Positions 1 through 10,686 of a DNA stretch of 64,000 nt are shown piece after piece (positions within the stretch are counted from its first letter, which is position 1; the number at the start of each line of letters is the position of its first letter). The notes beneath the pieces are model-generated. The model saw only the letters and a program-made list of their open reading frames with translations, had not been told where the DNA came from and ran no database searches. Source of the stretch: Takifugu bimaculatus (lineage: Eukaryota > Chordata > Actinopteri > Tetraodontiformes > Tetraodontidae); the NCBI GenBank assembly GCA_004026145.2, contig CP034995.1, positions 4,094,013 through 4,158,012 on the forward strand. The letters run 5' to 3'. The translations under genes and the position numbers were made by a program.

Positions 1-3000
1 GACGTCCATCCTTTAAACTGAGATCTCCATGGGGGCCTTCATGAGCATCCACAAGATAATAAATAAAGTTCACAGAACTTTGACCTAGCAACACACACAC
101 ACAAAAATCTGAGTTATGTCAGCATTCAAATCTAAAGATGGCGATTACATCAGTGCTATTTTGGTGCTCGGGACGCCCAGCTTCCCTCAACAAGACAATA
201 CAGCACTTCTCCATATCAGACCCCCCCCTCCCCGGAACTCACAACCCAAAATATGACCTAAATGTATGATTTTAAAGTCTGGTTCCAGGCGCTAGCATTC
301 TCTCCCTGTTCCAATTAACAGTGTTATTATTGCTAATGATGTTATTTCATTTTCTTTTTAGTTTCACTTTAAATGGCAGCAGCAATGGTTGCACTGGTCC
401 AACCAGTCTGGTCTGTCAACCACAAAAATGGCAGAAACTTGGCAGAAGTAGAGCAATGACTCCCGCGGCAAACATTCAAAACTCAACACCTTCACCTGGA
501 CGTGAGAAGAGCTGAACGAAAACAAAGCTCCAGACACGCGCTGCCACTGACCTGTGACCTTGACAGAATAGCTGTTAAACGAATCCACCTGGATCTTCCA
601 GGATCCTGTCTGACCGCCAGGATGGATCCTTAACCGATGCAGATTTCCAGCCACGCCGATGTAGGCCAGCGGACCGCTGGACTGACCGGAGCTCTGGGTC
701 ACTCCTGCGAACCAGACGGGAACATGTGATCAACGCTGACATGTTGAGAAAGTGACCTCGGGCGACGGGAGACGCCACCTGAGGGGTCGGTGAGGTTAAA
801 AGTGAGGGGCGGGAATCCTGTGATGTAGATGGTCACGTTGATTAAAGAGCTGTCGACGGTGAAAGTAAACTGGTCGGGCCTCCCGGGATTCCGTACGACC
901 TGAAAAACTGTCACCTGGAAGACAGAAACGCAATCGTTATCAACCTGCTGCATCCAATGCCCCGGTCTGCTTCACGTGCACGCACCACAGCCCCGTCCGA
1001 GCAATCTTCTATTATTCCTGTTGCCAGAGGGAGGTCTGACTTGGAGACCTGAACAGCCTGTCCCCCAGAAGGCCTGAGCTAGGTCGTAGTACAGCCGCAC
1101 GTCTGACAGTCTCATTGTGGGTGAATTTTCACCCTGAAGGCTTCTGGAGACCCTTCGAGGGACATCTGTTATCATGAAATTCACCTATAATGTAAAGATA
1201 AGAAAGGCCGCTTGAGAATAAGCTTTAGTGAGGACTGAGCAGTTACTAAGAACCACCCTGTGGATCCCAGTGAGATTGAAATTGAGGGTGGTGAAAGGTG
1301 TCATACCACAGACTTGGAGCTCTCGATCAGAGCCGTCACGGTGCTTTTCAGGTAAGCATCTTTAGCTGGAGCATCCGTAAAAACAAAGATCTCAGAGGAG
1401 GGCGGAGCTGCTGTCAGAGCCAGCTGTCAGTCCCAGATGTGACCAGAAAAGAAAAAAAAGGTGCCTATCATAAAGTTTCTACACCACAAATATCTGTTCA
1501 TAAAAAATAAAATCCAGAGATTTTTATTTTCAGGCCATAATACCAAATAAATCAGACCTTTTAAGATGTGCTGTTGGCTGCCTGAACCATGAATATTGAG
1601 CTAATGAGCCATCTATAAAGTATCTAATTTAACGATACTCACTCACCTGCAGTCCAGACAAGCTCATCTCTGGAGCATCTCCACCACCTGTTGCAGTCAG
1701 TTTTTTGATGCTCTCTTTGAAGACATCAGCCTTTGTTGTCCTTATCAAGGGTCCAAAATCTGTCAAAGTAAATTACAAAAAATGTGTATAATATTAACAC
1801 TTTAATGAGCTGCCATGTCATGTGACGTTCACAGATGTGCAGGACGGAGGTCAACAGTCACGATCTGCAGCCGTGGCAGCACCTGGGTCGTTGAAGGGTA
1901 CCAGGATGTAGGCAGAAGGCTCCTGCTCGGTTCCTTGCTTGCGATCAATAATGTCTAAAGACACTCGTTTAGCTTTGGCGATGTCATTGCTCATGCTGCC
2001 TGTGGTGTCGAGGACAAAACAGAGCGCAGAAGCCTGGGAGAGACCCATCAACCTGCAAGAGAGGACAGAGGATGGTGACGTTAGATCATCTGGCACTGGC
2101 CCACAAGGAGAATGGACCCGGGACACGTTCTGTTGTGTAGCTTCTTACTGCAGGAATCTCCTGTCTCCCACAGCGACTCTGAGCTCCTCCAGCAGGTCCA
2201 TCGTAGCGAGAACAGCCAAATCGGCCGCCTTGGGGTGGAGCGAGCCGTGATTGGATTCAACTGTGTCCTTATTGATGCCCCCCACAGGGTCAGTTCTGCT
2301 TGTCCTGTCGAAGAACCCACCATGGCTGCATTTGCCTTACAGCCAGTGGGGAGATTTGTGTTTGGCGCACTGTCACACAGTCACGCTTTGTTCAAAAGAT
2401 GCAGCAGATGTCTTTAAATTACCTGGAGGCTTTTCTGAGGAGAAGAGACTGAAGTACCCTGAAGTCAGCAGTCCTTGCTCCAGCAGCTCAGGCAGGATAT
2501 TGTCCTCACAGTTGTCCCCTTCGCAGTTTCTACAGGTTGGAGTATTTATGTCTGCAGTGAAGGCAACACAGGGAGTATCAGTATGCACCATCAGATAAAT
2601 GTGCTGCCACATCCTCGTTCAGGTAACAACGGCGAGTGGCACATCTGACCTGCCAGCGTGTCGAGAGTCTGCTCGGAATTGATCAGAGCACCGTAAGAAA
2701 TGTTGTTCCCCAACTCCACCCAGTTGCTGTGGCTGTAGAAGTCCTTCAAACAAAGAACAGCAACTACTTTCATTACTATTTGTTTCTTTTGACAGTGCAT
2801 ATTCTCCAACACACACACTTTTATGGCTATCTCCCTAACCCCCTACCCTACCCCTCCACTTAACCTTAACCTAAACTTTAAAAAAAAAAAACAAAAAAAA
2901 AAACTTAACCCACACTAAAATGGCCTCACTTTAACGTTCAAACTTGAACACAGGAGCCCGAAACGTGAAATCTCACCTGCAGGGTGTGAAATATTGCCCC

Positions 3001-3707
3001 AAGAGTCAATCTTCCAGCAAAGAAGTTCTCCAGCTGCACGCTCTCGTCTACTGTCTTCATACCTCAAGAAAAGGAAAGTCCGCATGAACAGGAAGCAGTC
3101 GGGCGGTTTTCGTTAAAAACCAGCTATGATACCGACCTGCTGTGATGATATCCCGTCCTGCCTGAAATGTCTCATCATCAAAATGATGCCTGGCACTCAA
3201 CAGAAAAACAAGGTCCACTGCTGCGTTTCTGAAGTATACCTCTGCGATGGAGCGCCGGAAGCTGATGGTAGAGCGTAAACGAGAGGAGGCACCTGCATAG
3301 CAGGCCCTCCTCACATCTCCAGCCGACAGGCCTGTCGTCAATCTGAAGACAATCGAAGACACAAACACAGGTGTCCCTGCCATTAAAGTTCCAGTATGGA
3401 TTCCACACCAGAATATTTCCAGTCCAGAGGTCCTAAACTGATGATATTCATCTAAGGAATTTAAAATGACTGGCCACCTTTGAATGGCGGGACAACCCAT
3501 CAATAAACAAAAACCCACTTGTGTCCAACTCACAGTCAGAGTGAAGTCCCGTCCTGCTGATGCAGCGATGTCTCGGCATACTTCGGCAGTCTTCCTGAGG
3601 ATGGCCCTCCGGGTGATCACACGGTGAGTGATGGATCCAGGTGAGCGGAGGGGTTTGAAGCCGTGAAGGAAGCCCGGCAGGAGGACAAACATCAATGCCA
3701 GCAGCAT
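1..3707 (-). CDS. vwa7: von Willebrand factor A domain-containing protein 7-like, 5' part (partial at window edge)
   Basis: The gene is on the minus strand and its 3' part lies beyond position 1. Exons resolved by splice sites and phase are: 3707-3534 (start, hydrophobic leader LLALMFVLLPGFLHG, then PGSITH); one around 3344-3140 (AGDVRRACYAG, later FDDETFQAGRD); about 3064-2977 (ending LGAIFHTLQ); 2743-2650 (DFYSHSNWVELG); 2551-2423 (CRNCEGDNCED, LLTSGYF, EKPPG); 2335-2149 (KCSHGGFFDR, GGINKD); and 2052-1883, the VWA core with the MIDAS-like FVLDTTGSMS. Further beta-rich exons lie near 840-900 (FTFTVDSSLINVTIYI) and 570-690 (GSWKIQVDS). The order and these motifs match vertebrate VWA7 (G7c), a secreted or surface protein of unknown biochemical role encoded in the mammalian MHC class III region. 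The exon or exons between 3534 and about 3344 are not resolved. The start at 3707 is chosen for the signal peptide; an in-frame Met exists at 3749. Confidence 0.85.
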
Positions 3708-3749
3708 ATCTGCACCTGTGGCGGACTCGCGGTCCTCACTGCGACACAA

Positions 3750-5417
3750 CAGGAAACAAAGTGAAGAGGAGATGACTGGACGTTAACCAAGTGGAAAATA
3801 AACCTCAGGGGAGGAAGATGAAGAGATAGAAGGAAGTAAAGATGTGACTCAGTTTAATTTTTTACAGCAATGGGTTGAAAGTGGCTGACGTTACTTTCAA
3901 CTTTTTAATCCAACAATTAACAGTTTCCTCAACAAAACAACCTTGTGATTGGATTAGATATCATCTCTCTGTGTGTGGCACTTTCTATTTTAGTTGCCAT
4001 GGAGACTGTGGACTGGATTTAGACAGCAGTTTGCCGTCTCAACGCATCCACTCACTCAGAACTTTTGAAAGTTGAATTTTCTTTCCTTTTTTTTTTTAAT
4101 TGACCACCTTGAAAAGTAAATATAAAAAACTTGAAATCTCTCTCACCTGTGTGCGTTGTTGTGCGCCTCGCACCAGTTTTGCTCACACAGGTAGACGCTG
4201 ATGTGTTTCTGCTGACAATACACAGGTACCCTTATTTGTTCTCTTGCAGTCACGATTCGCGAGCAAATGGTGCGTTCGTGTGCAGGTGTGCAGGTGTGTG
4301 TGCGTCCGTGTGTGTCTCCCTGCCAGGGTCCGAGTTTCCTGTGTGTCCAGACCCCTGCTTTTGTTCTCTCTCCCCCACCTGTCGCTCTTATTACGCTCAC
4401 CTGGGCAGGAGATTGGAGGAAGCGCCTGGACCAGCTGCAGCCAATCACCAATCAGCTCTCCTTAAAAGGCCGGCTCTGGCGTCCCTCCAGTTCCAGATGT
4501 TTCCACATGTTATATCTGTGCCAGCATCAGTTGTCTCATGACAGTGGTAGTGTTCATCTCCTGCGGTTTCTCTTTTTTTTTTTTGTGGGTTTTTTTTTTT
4601 TTTAATCAACTCATGTTTCCGACTTTTGAAGAGAATTGTGTTTGCTTTTTGTATATGTTTCTGTTTTCTGTTACAGTTAGTTTAGAAGTTAAGGATAATA
4701 TAGGTAATCATTAGCAAGAGTAAAAACAATAAGTAGTCAGTTGACCCTCCCTTGACATAACTGTTGTTTGGATAATTGTAATCAGGGGAGACAGTCAGGA
4801 TGAAAGTGTTAAACAAACATCGTAAAACTGGACAGCATAGTTTAGTGGTGTTGATTTATCTGCAGGAAGAATGTGAACTTTGATCTGGCTATCTGTGAAA
4901 CAGTTAAAAACAATGGAGAACAAGGACGATGCCAGCATCCAATGGAACTGGAAGAAGAAGAAGAGGTCATCCAATCAGAATACAACATAGGACTGGATTA
5001 GCATCAGTAATTTGCCTATGTGTTTCCATAAAAGACTGAGTCAAGATAATTGACTTTGTTATTGTAGGGTTTTGAACTGGCCCGGAGCTCCGTGATATTT
5101 GTATCTTGAATCGGTTCTATTTGCTAAATACATTTTACAGAGAGAAATTGTCATTTTTCTTCTTGAAGTCTTCATTCGAAGAACACACAGATCAGCAGTG
5201 ACACATTTTAGCGTATAGCGATCCAACAATTTAACGTATGTTTTTTCTCATCAAACTCTCGGAAATATCGAGCCACATTTAAAAAAATAAATAAATCAAC
5301 GAAGCAAATCATGCTACGCACATCCTGCATAAATTAAATGTCTTTGGCATCAGAACACCAAACTGGCCCGCGAAGCCTTCCATTATAAAGCCCATCTCAA
5401 TTAAAGATTTTAAGCTC
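3750..5417. other. Intergenic, no gene seen
   Basis: This stretch lies between the VWA7-like 5' end and the 3' end of the minus-strand ART. It holds scattered T-runs (4085-4099, 4573-4602) and a short GC-richer patch near 4380-4490. Open frames here have no recognisable motif and no consistent splice context. The 5' flank of the VWA7-like gene (about 3750-4200) would be the place for its promoter, but I see no clear core element. Confidence 0.5.
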
Positions 5418-6382
5418 TCATTTTTTTAACACCTTAAAAATCACAAAAGGTAAGAAAAGGAACACAATCACCATAAAGGTGATGCCAAACATCACCCAGG
5501 ACTCATTGACTATAATTGGATGGAGCGACTCACTCGCCCTGTCATAAACACAGTTGAGGTTGCTCTCCAGTTTGTGGGTGAACTCGCCCCTCCGGGGATC
5601 CGAGGAGACGTGGGTGACTTTGAAAACCTCGTACGGGGGAATCAACACCTGGCCGTCCTCTTCCAATGCTGAGTAGTGACTTATATCAACGCCGAAACAC
5701 GTGTGGACCTGGAAACACGTGTTTCCCCTCCAACGACACCCATCAGAGCCGAGGACAAACGTGCCGAAGCGCAACAGTTTGCCGGACGTGTTCAGATTCA
5801 AGGAGGGGTCTGAAGGGTAACTTGTCGTGTGGCACAACCTCTGACTGTGTTTCAGAATCTGAATGGCTTCGCTTAGATAAGCGAAAAGGGGTTGAGATTC
5901 AGAGGTGAGTTGTTTTTCAGGACCCTCCGCAGCCGTAAGGACGGTCCCCCCCGGCCGCCTCACAGCTTGTGTGTACATGTATATGGCGACTGAATGCTGT
6001 TTCTGCATGTAACGGTGCTCAGGAGTTGTAGCTTTTTGCTCTGCATTGCTCCAGGCTTGGCTGAAGTTCATGCTGGTGTTCCATATCCTCGACCGGTCTG
6101 CTGTGACTATGACCTTGGACGTACAGGCATCGGGATTCAGATCCAGGTCTGGATCCTGATCATCCTGCATCAGGAACGTCTGTTATAGCATTTGGCCGTT
6201 CGTGATACTTCAAGTTACACTTATACAACGTAATTCCGTGAAGAGAATACCTGTCCAAGGAGATAGTGCCAGCTGCTATGTAAAACAGCAAAGATCAGCA
6301 GTGCACTTAAAAAGACAATTGCAGTAATGGCGCATGTAGACAAAGCTCTCCTCTGGCATGTTTCCCTGTCGCTGGCAGGCAT
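5418..6382 (-). CDS. Ecto-ADP-ribosyltransferase-like protein, membrane-anchored, catalytic motif lost
   Basis: There are two coding exons: 6382-6251 (44 codons, donor CAG|GTATTC) and 6179-5418 (acceptor ACAG|ACG), joined in phase 0, giving 297 aa. An acceptor at 6390 just before the ATG implies an upstream 5' UTR exon. The N-terminus has a basic stretch and then a hydrophobic segment (about residues 16-35), giving a type II anchor or uncleaved signal. A second hydrophobic stretch, FGITFMVIVFLFLPFVIF, is followed by KVLKK at the C-terminus. The middle carries mono-ART landmarks (LLRFGTF, CFQVHTCFGVDIS, LIPPYEVFKV, LESNLNC). The family's arginine-specific catalytic triad R-S-E is not kept: the STS-type strand is replaced by FVLGSDG, and the ExE that should precede LIPP reads D-G-Q. 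I infer that it is enzymatically inactive on NAD. Divergent from the ART at 9.3-10.2 kb. Confidence 0.8.
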
Positions 6383-6399
6383 AATGAATCTGGAACACA

Positions 6400-7168
6400 G
6401 TAAAAATGATGCGTCATCCACTACAGAACTCTGTGATGTCTGTTATTTGCACTCATAGAAACAGTAAATCATACCTGGAGGCAGCAGACAGAACACAGAA
6501 TGGGGATGATACGGTCTTGATGTCTGCGTTAGAAAGCGTGGAACACGGCGTTGAAGCAACTGGAGACGGGAAAGAGGCCGGTTAACGCCAGTGTACACAG
6601 CATTAAAGTAATCAAGCCAGCACCTTGTGAAAACATCAAATGTCCTGGTTTGAGACACTAGGATGGAGCAGCAACAGCGTTTATGTCACTCTTTTACCCC
6701 CCGACACACACATAAACACACTCACACACAAAGTCACCCTCTTTAAATCATTACTAAATATGTTAGTTGCAGCTCACCACACTGTCGGCGCGGCCATGGC
6801 AATGGTTTGTTGGAGCAAAATGGGTCTGCTGCGCTCTCCCCTTGCTATAAGTGCTTTTAAATTACGCAGGATTATTTAACACGGCTGTGTGCTACCAAAC
6901 TGGAACGACCAGTGTTGCCGCATGGAGAATCTCCCGCCCGCTGTGACAGACAAAACCAAGACCAGATTTTTGTTTGTGACGAGCGTTTGAGCAGGATCAG
7001 GAAACATGCAGGTCACGCTGCAACCCGGGAGAGACTAAAACTGCACCTCGCGCTCTGTCATGTTGTTTCAAACTCACGAAACCCACATTGGGCGAGCGTG
7101 TTTGTGCTGTGTGGTCTCACCAGTAAAGAGTTGAGGGTTCCTGGCTAACTCCACATCTGCAGGTGATC
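6400..7168. other. Intergenic between divergent ART loci
   Basis: This is the upstream flank of the minus-strand ART. It should contain that gene's 5' UTR exon or exons and promoter, since an acceptor at 6390 demands at least one upstream exon. A CA-rich tract lies at 6705-6730. I cannot place the first exon with confidence. Confidence 0.4.
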
Positions 7169-7895
7169 ATGACGCTGCTGAGGAAAATCAGAATAAGTGA
7201 TACGCTGCACAGGTAAGCTAAAGTGATCAGGATGTACTGATGTGATGTTGGTAGAGGACAAGTACCGTAAATGTGGGGTGAATTAGGCTTTATTGTTCAG
7301 TTCTTCTTCCTCTTGTTGTCTCAGCCAGTCAGGTCAGAGTTTGACCGGCAACTAGAGTCGAAATGACAGAAACAGGATTGTACAGAGCCAAAGCTGTGTT
7401 TTCCTTTTCAAACCCGCGTTTGTTTCTTTCAGGCACATCCAGTTTGGCAATTGGAAAAGTTTAGCGACCCTTTGTGTGTTGCTGCTGATGGCTTTTCTAT
7501 TATTTAATGACCCGTTCCTCCTGCTCTGGTGGCCTCAGGAACCTGCGCAAGTAAGAGAACACATTTGACCCTTTCTATAATCACCGTAGTGGCATTTGCC
7601 TGTAAATATATACTGGAACAAACGATGAAGCTGCATTACACTTCAATCTGAATATGCAACACTCGGGAATGTAATTGCTGACTGCTGTTCCTGCCTGCGG
7701 CTGCTGCAGGGATCAGAAACCGGTGGGTTGCCCCCGCCTGCGAGACGTACCCCGCTGACAACAACAATGGTGCTGATCTGCAGCCGCTACGACCGACCTG
7801 TTTGTCGACTGGCTCGTCAGCAAATGGTGTCCTTTTCAAATGGAAACAGAAACCTGAGTAAAAATGCCTGGACACGCTTATTTGTGTTCTGGTAA
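7169..7895 (+). CDS. Putative exons encoding a type II membrane anchor (either alternative first exons of the ART at 9443 or a small separate protein)
   Basis: ATG at 7169 opens a 44-nt exon (MTLLRKIRISDTLH, donor AG|GTAAGC at 7213). A good acceptor (TTTCTTTCAG) leads into 7433-7550, which reads through a 20-residue hydrophobic core (LATLCVLLLMAFLLF) to WWPQEPAQ and a consensus donor GTAAGAG in phase 0. A third possible exon at 7710-7895 (acceptor CTGCTGCAG) stays open for 61 codons, ends TRLFVFW and stops, giving 115 aa in all. I do not recognise the protein. The basic N-terminus followed by a hydrophobic span is a type II anchor like that of the neighbouring minus-strand ART. The phase-0 end at 7550 is also compatible with the ART catalytic exon at 9443. 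Expression evidence would decide between the two readings. Confidence 0.4.
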
Positions 7896-7923
7896 ATGAC
7901 TTACAAGTAAAGTAAATACACAT

Positions 7924-8160
7924 TGGCTGGTCGGCTGAGTCACCTCATAGCCAGAAGGGTCTAGGATCAATCCCAGATCCGTGTGGGTTTCCTCCCAAAG
8001 TCCAAAGATAAGGACATCAGATTGATTGGAGACACCCCCAGGGTTGAGTGTATGTGTGAACGGTGCCCTGTAGTGACCTGTCCAGGATCCAGAGGATTCC
8101 TGCCTCTGACCTGGTGATGATTGAGATGGAGTCTAGACCCTAACCCTAACCCTGTGGCCA
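7924..8160 (+). repeat. Degenerate tRNA-derived SINE of a common fish type
   Basis: The 5' part resembles a tRNA-type promoter, with a B-box-like GGATCAATCCC near 7961. It is followed by the body shared by many fish SINEs: GGTTTCCTCCCAAAGTCCAA near 7986, then a diverged form of the 'attgg agac ... gtgtgaa ... gacctgtcc' tail to about 8110. Identification is by recall of the consensus. No target-site duplication was confirmed. Confidence 0.6.
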
Positions 8161-9276
8161 AGATTAGAAAAAAGGAAAACATATTCACCATTAACTATCC
8201 TGCTTATTAACACGTGTATAAGCAGCATATTGATGCTTCATGATTTATTACCAAGCAGTTGTGACCTTATTCTGTATGATAGTTAATGGCGAATACATGG
8301 TGTTACTGTAATGATGGATTGATGGATCTTTACTGTTCCCTTTCCTTTAAAGGCTGAAAAATAAATTGTGTTTTCCATTAAACTGCCAAAATGTTGCATC
8401 AGAATTAGGGAGCACAGCCTTATGAGTCTACACCAAGCTTCCACAATTCTAGTTCAGGCTTCCATTTAAGGTCACGATAGAGGCTCTGTTATTTGCATTT
8501 ATATTATCTGATTATCTATCCAATGTAACGTTACTGAACACTGTAGTACGCACCCTGACAAGATGTTTGAGTCCACTTTGTCTGCGTTTACATAAATGAA
8601 AATTTGCATGTGTGCTTTTGCCTAATTAAACAATGTTGTTGCAATTTCTTCAGACACTTTGACTTTTTCTTAGCCAATGATGGCGTTTGGAAATATTTGG
8701 ATGGATTAGATTAGAAATACTTTGATCACCAGAGCATTTATTCAGGTGTCTTAAGTCCAAATGCTTCAGAATGCATTAAGAGTCCGTTTGAAGATTAAGG
8801 TCTCTAAAAGACAGAGGAACAAGAATGTGTGTGCGTGTGTCTGTTCTTGTACCTGCTCCATGTCTACTCAGTAGCAGGAAGGTTGAGCTGAGAATTGGGT
8901 TTAGGTCAGGAGTCAGAATTAGCTGGGATGCTTAGGGTAAGGGTAGGGAGCTGGGTAATACAATGAGCCTATGAAAGTCCTCACAAAGATAGAAGAGCAA
9001 GAACATGTGTGCGATTGTGCGCGTATGTTCCTCGACATCAGAGCAAATATTCTGTAGTACGTTAATCTTGTGTTCCACAAACGTTTGTGAAGATAAACCC
9101 TGTCCTTTCCCTTGTACGGTCAACGAAGCAGCAGCGGCCTTATTTGCATCACTCTCCTGTATCTCTCACCTGGAGTTTATCTTCCTTTACTGAACATTAT
9201 ATACAGTAGGAGCAGCACTAGCGGCGCGCGCCAGAGGGGATTTCACAATCAGTCGGACATTAAGTTAGATGCAGCC
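8161..9276. other. Intergenic upstream of plus-strand ART, contains one copy of a dispersed repeat
   Basis: About 8830-9005 holds a minus-oriented copy of an unclassified repeat (reverse complement reads tctatctttgtgaggac, then a C/A-rich 'ccctaccctta' body). A plus-oriented relative lies at 14645-14790. The rest shows nothing I can name. Confidence 0.5.
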
Positions 9277-10180
9277 ATGACATTTCTACATCAGGGGAGA
9301 ATGGAAGCAGTAGCAGTTTGGGCCCTTTTACTCAGCTGTGGAGTCTCGACAGCAACAGAACAGGTAATAAACCAGCAGTTACGACTATTTATTCCAGCGT
9401 TTGTCTTTTAACCAAGCAGTCTGTTCATTCTCCTGTCTGAAGGTCACCGCCATACCCGCCACAGAGCCTGTCATCACACTGGACATGGCGCCCAACGCCG
9501 TCGACGACATGTACAGCGGCTGCAAGGACAAAATGAAGACCAAGGTGGAGAAAGAGTTCCTGCCCAATGAGAAGAACACAAACAGCCAATTCAGGCAGGC
9601 GTGGGAGGAAGCGGAGCAAGTCTATAACACCAAATGGAAGAGAGAGACCGTGATGGCCAAAGAACAGTTCATTGCCATTTATGCGTATAACTTTGGCAAA
9701 CGGCAGATCTACCAGGACATCAAGACGGCTATTCAGACCCAGCACTGTAACTACAAAACCACCTTCAGCTATCACTCCATGACCTTTTTCCTGACCGACG
9801 CCCTCCAGAACCTCAACGCTCGAGGAAAAGAAAAAGGCAGGTGTTTCATAGCGTACCACAGAGTCGATCAGTACTTCAGCCAAAACGTCCTGGGCAAGGA
9901 GATCCGATTCGGTTACTTCACGTCGACCACGCTGCGCGGCTACAACACCAAGCAGAGAAAGGGGAACAAGTCCTGCTTTAAAATTGAAACCTGCTACGGG
10001 GCGGACATCTCCATGTTTGGAAACGTGGACACGGAAGCGCTCATTCCTCCTTACGAGGTCTTCAATGTCACGGGGATAAAGCGCCGATGTCAGCAGCCCA
10101 GTCTTGAATGCGATGTCGTCTACGAACTAAAGAGCACGCACGCTCTCTCTAATCTGAATTGTGCTCTTTTCCCACAATAA
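9277..10180 (+). CDS. Ecto-ADP-ribosyltransferase (NAD(P)+-arginine ADP-ribosyltransferase-like), secreted form
   Basis: Exon 1 is 9277-9363 (donor CAG|GTAATA) and exon 2 is 9443-10180 (acceptor TCTGAAG|GTC). They join in phase 0 to give 274 aa. A second Met at 9301 starts a cleaner signal peptide (MEAVAVWALLLSCGVSTATE). The family landmarks are in order: DMAPNAVDDMYSGC, VYNTKWKRE, FIAIYAYN, YFSQNVLGKEIRFGYFTSTT, CFKIETCYGADIS, EALIPPYEVFNVTG and a late SNLNC. These are hallmarks of vertebrate mono-ARTs, which transfer ADP-ribose from NAD to arginines on the cell surface or in secretions. The catalytic Glu before ALIPP is present, but the preceding residue of the ExE pair is Asp (D-T-E), and the R of the YR(G/R) strand appears as YHR. 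The C-terminus stops at ALFPQ with no hydrophobic tail, so no GPI anchor is predicted. Confidence 0.88.
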
Positions 10181-10686
10181 CCAGCATCACAGGTCGCACG
10201 CGCTCAAGCAAGTCATTACATCGACCAACAGAGTCCACCGAATTTTCTTACCTTGTCATCTACTTTAAGCTGAATGGAGGAGTCTCCCTGTGGTGTTGCT
10301 GAAAGTGTAAGCGTGCAAAACGAAAACGATTAAACATTTTTGTGCCTCCTTTATTCAGTTGTTTCACATTTGTGGAGTTATTTTCCTTCTGACTCTGTCC
10401 AGAAGCAAAACACGTAAGAGCCAGAGCAAACGAAACCCCGAACATCTAAACCCCGAAGCAGCATTAGAGGTCATTTAAATTCAGAGCTAAAGAACCCAAT
10501 AGCTTATTCCTTCTTTTGGGAATAAAAACCTCCAGACATGTAACAGTGGGGATTTACTTTTATTCACTGAATACACTGATGACCTTTTGCTACTGTTGCA
10601 ACACACGGCCAGGACCGCATATCTAACCTATCATGGCTCGAGCTCATGCTGTGGATTCCATATTTTGTTGGACCATTGCTGAAATC
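10181..10686. other. Convergent 3' flank between ART (+) and TRIM (-)
   Basis: This is the shared 3' UTR or spacer of two convergent genes. No other feature is recognised. Confidence 0.5.

Noticed and set aside
3057..3749. Continuous 230-codon minus-strand frame taken as one exon
   Set aside because: It runs through introns. Clear donor at 3534 and an acceptor near 3345 split it, and only the segments matching VWA7 are coding.
9112..9411. Longer plus-strand frame extending upstream of the ART start
   Set aside because: The extension has no homology. The Mets at 9277 and 9301 precede a proper signal peptide and the donor at 9364.
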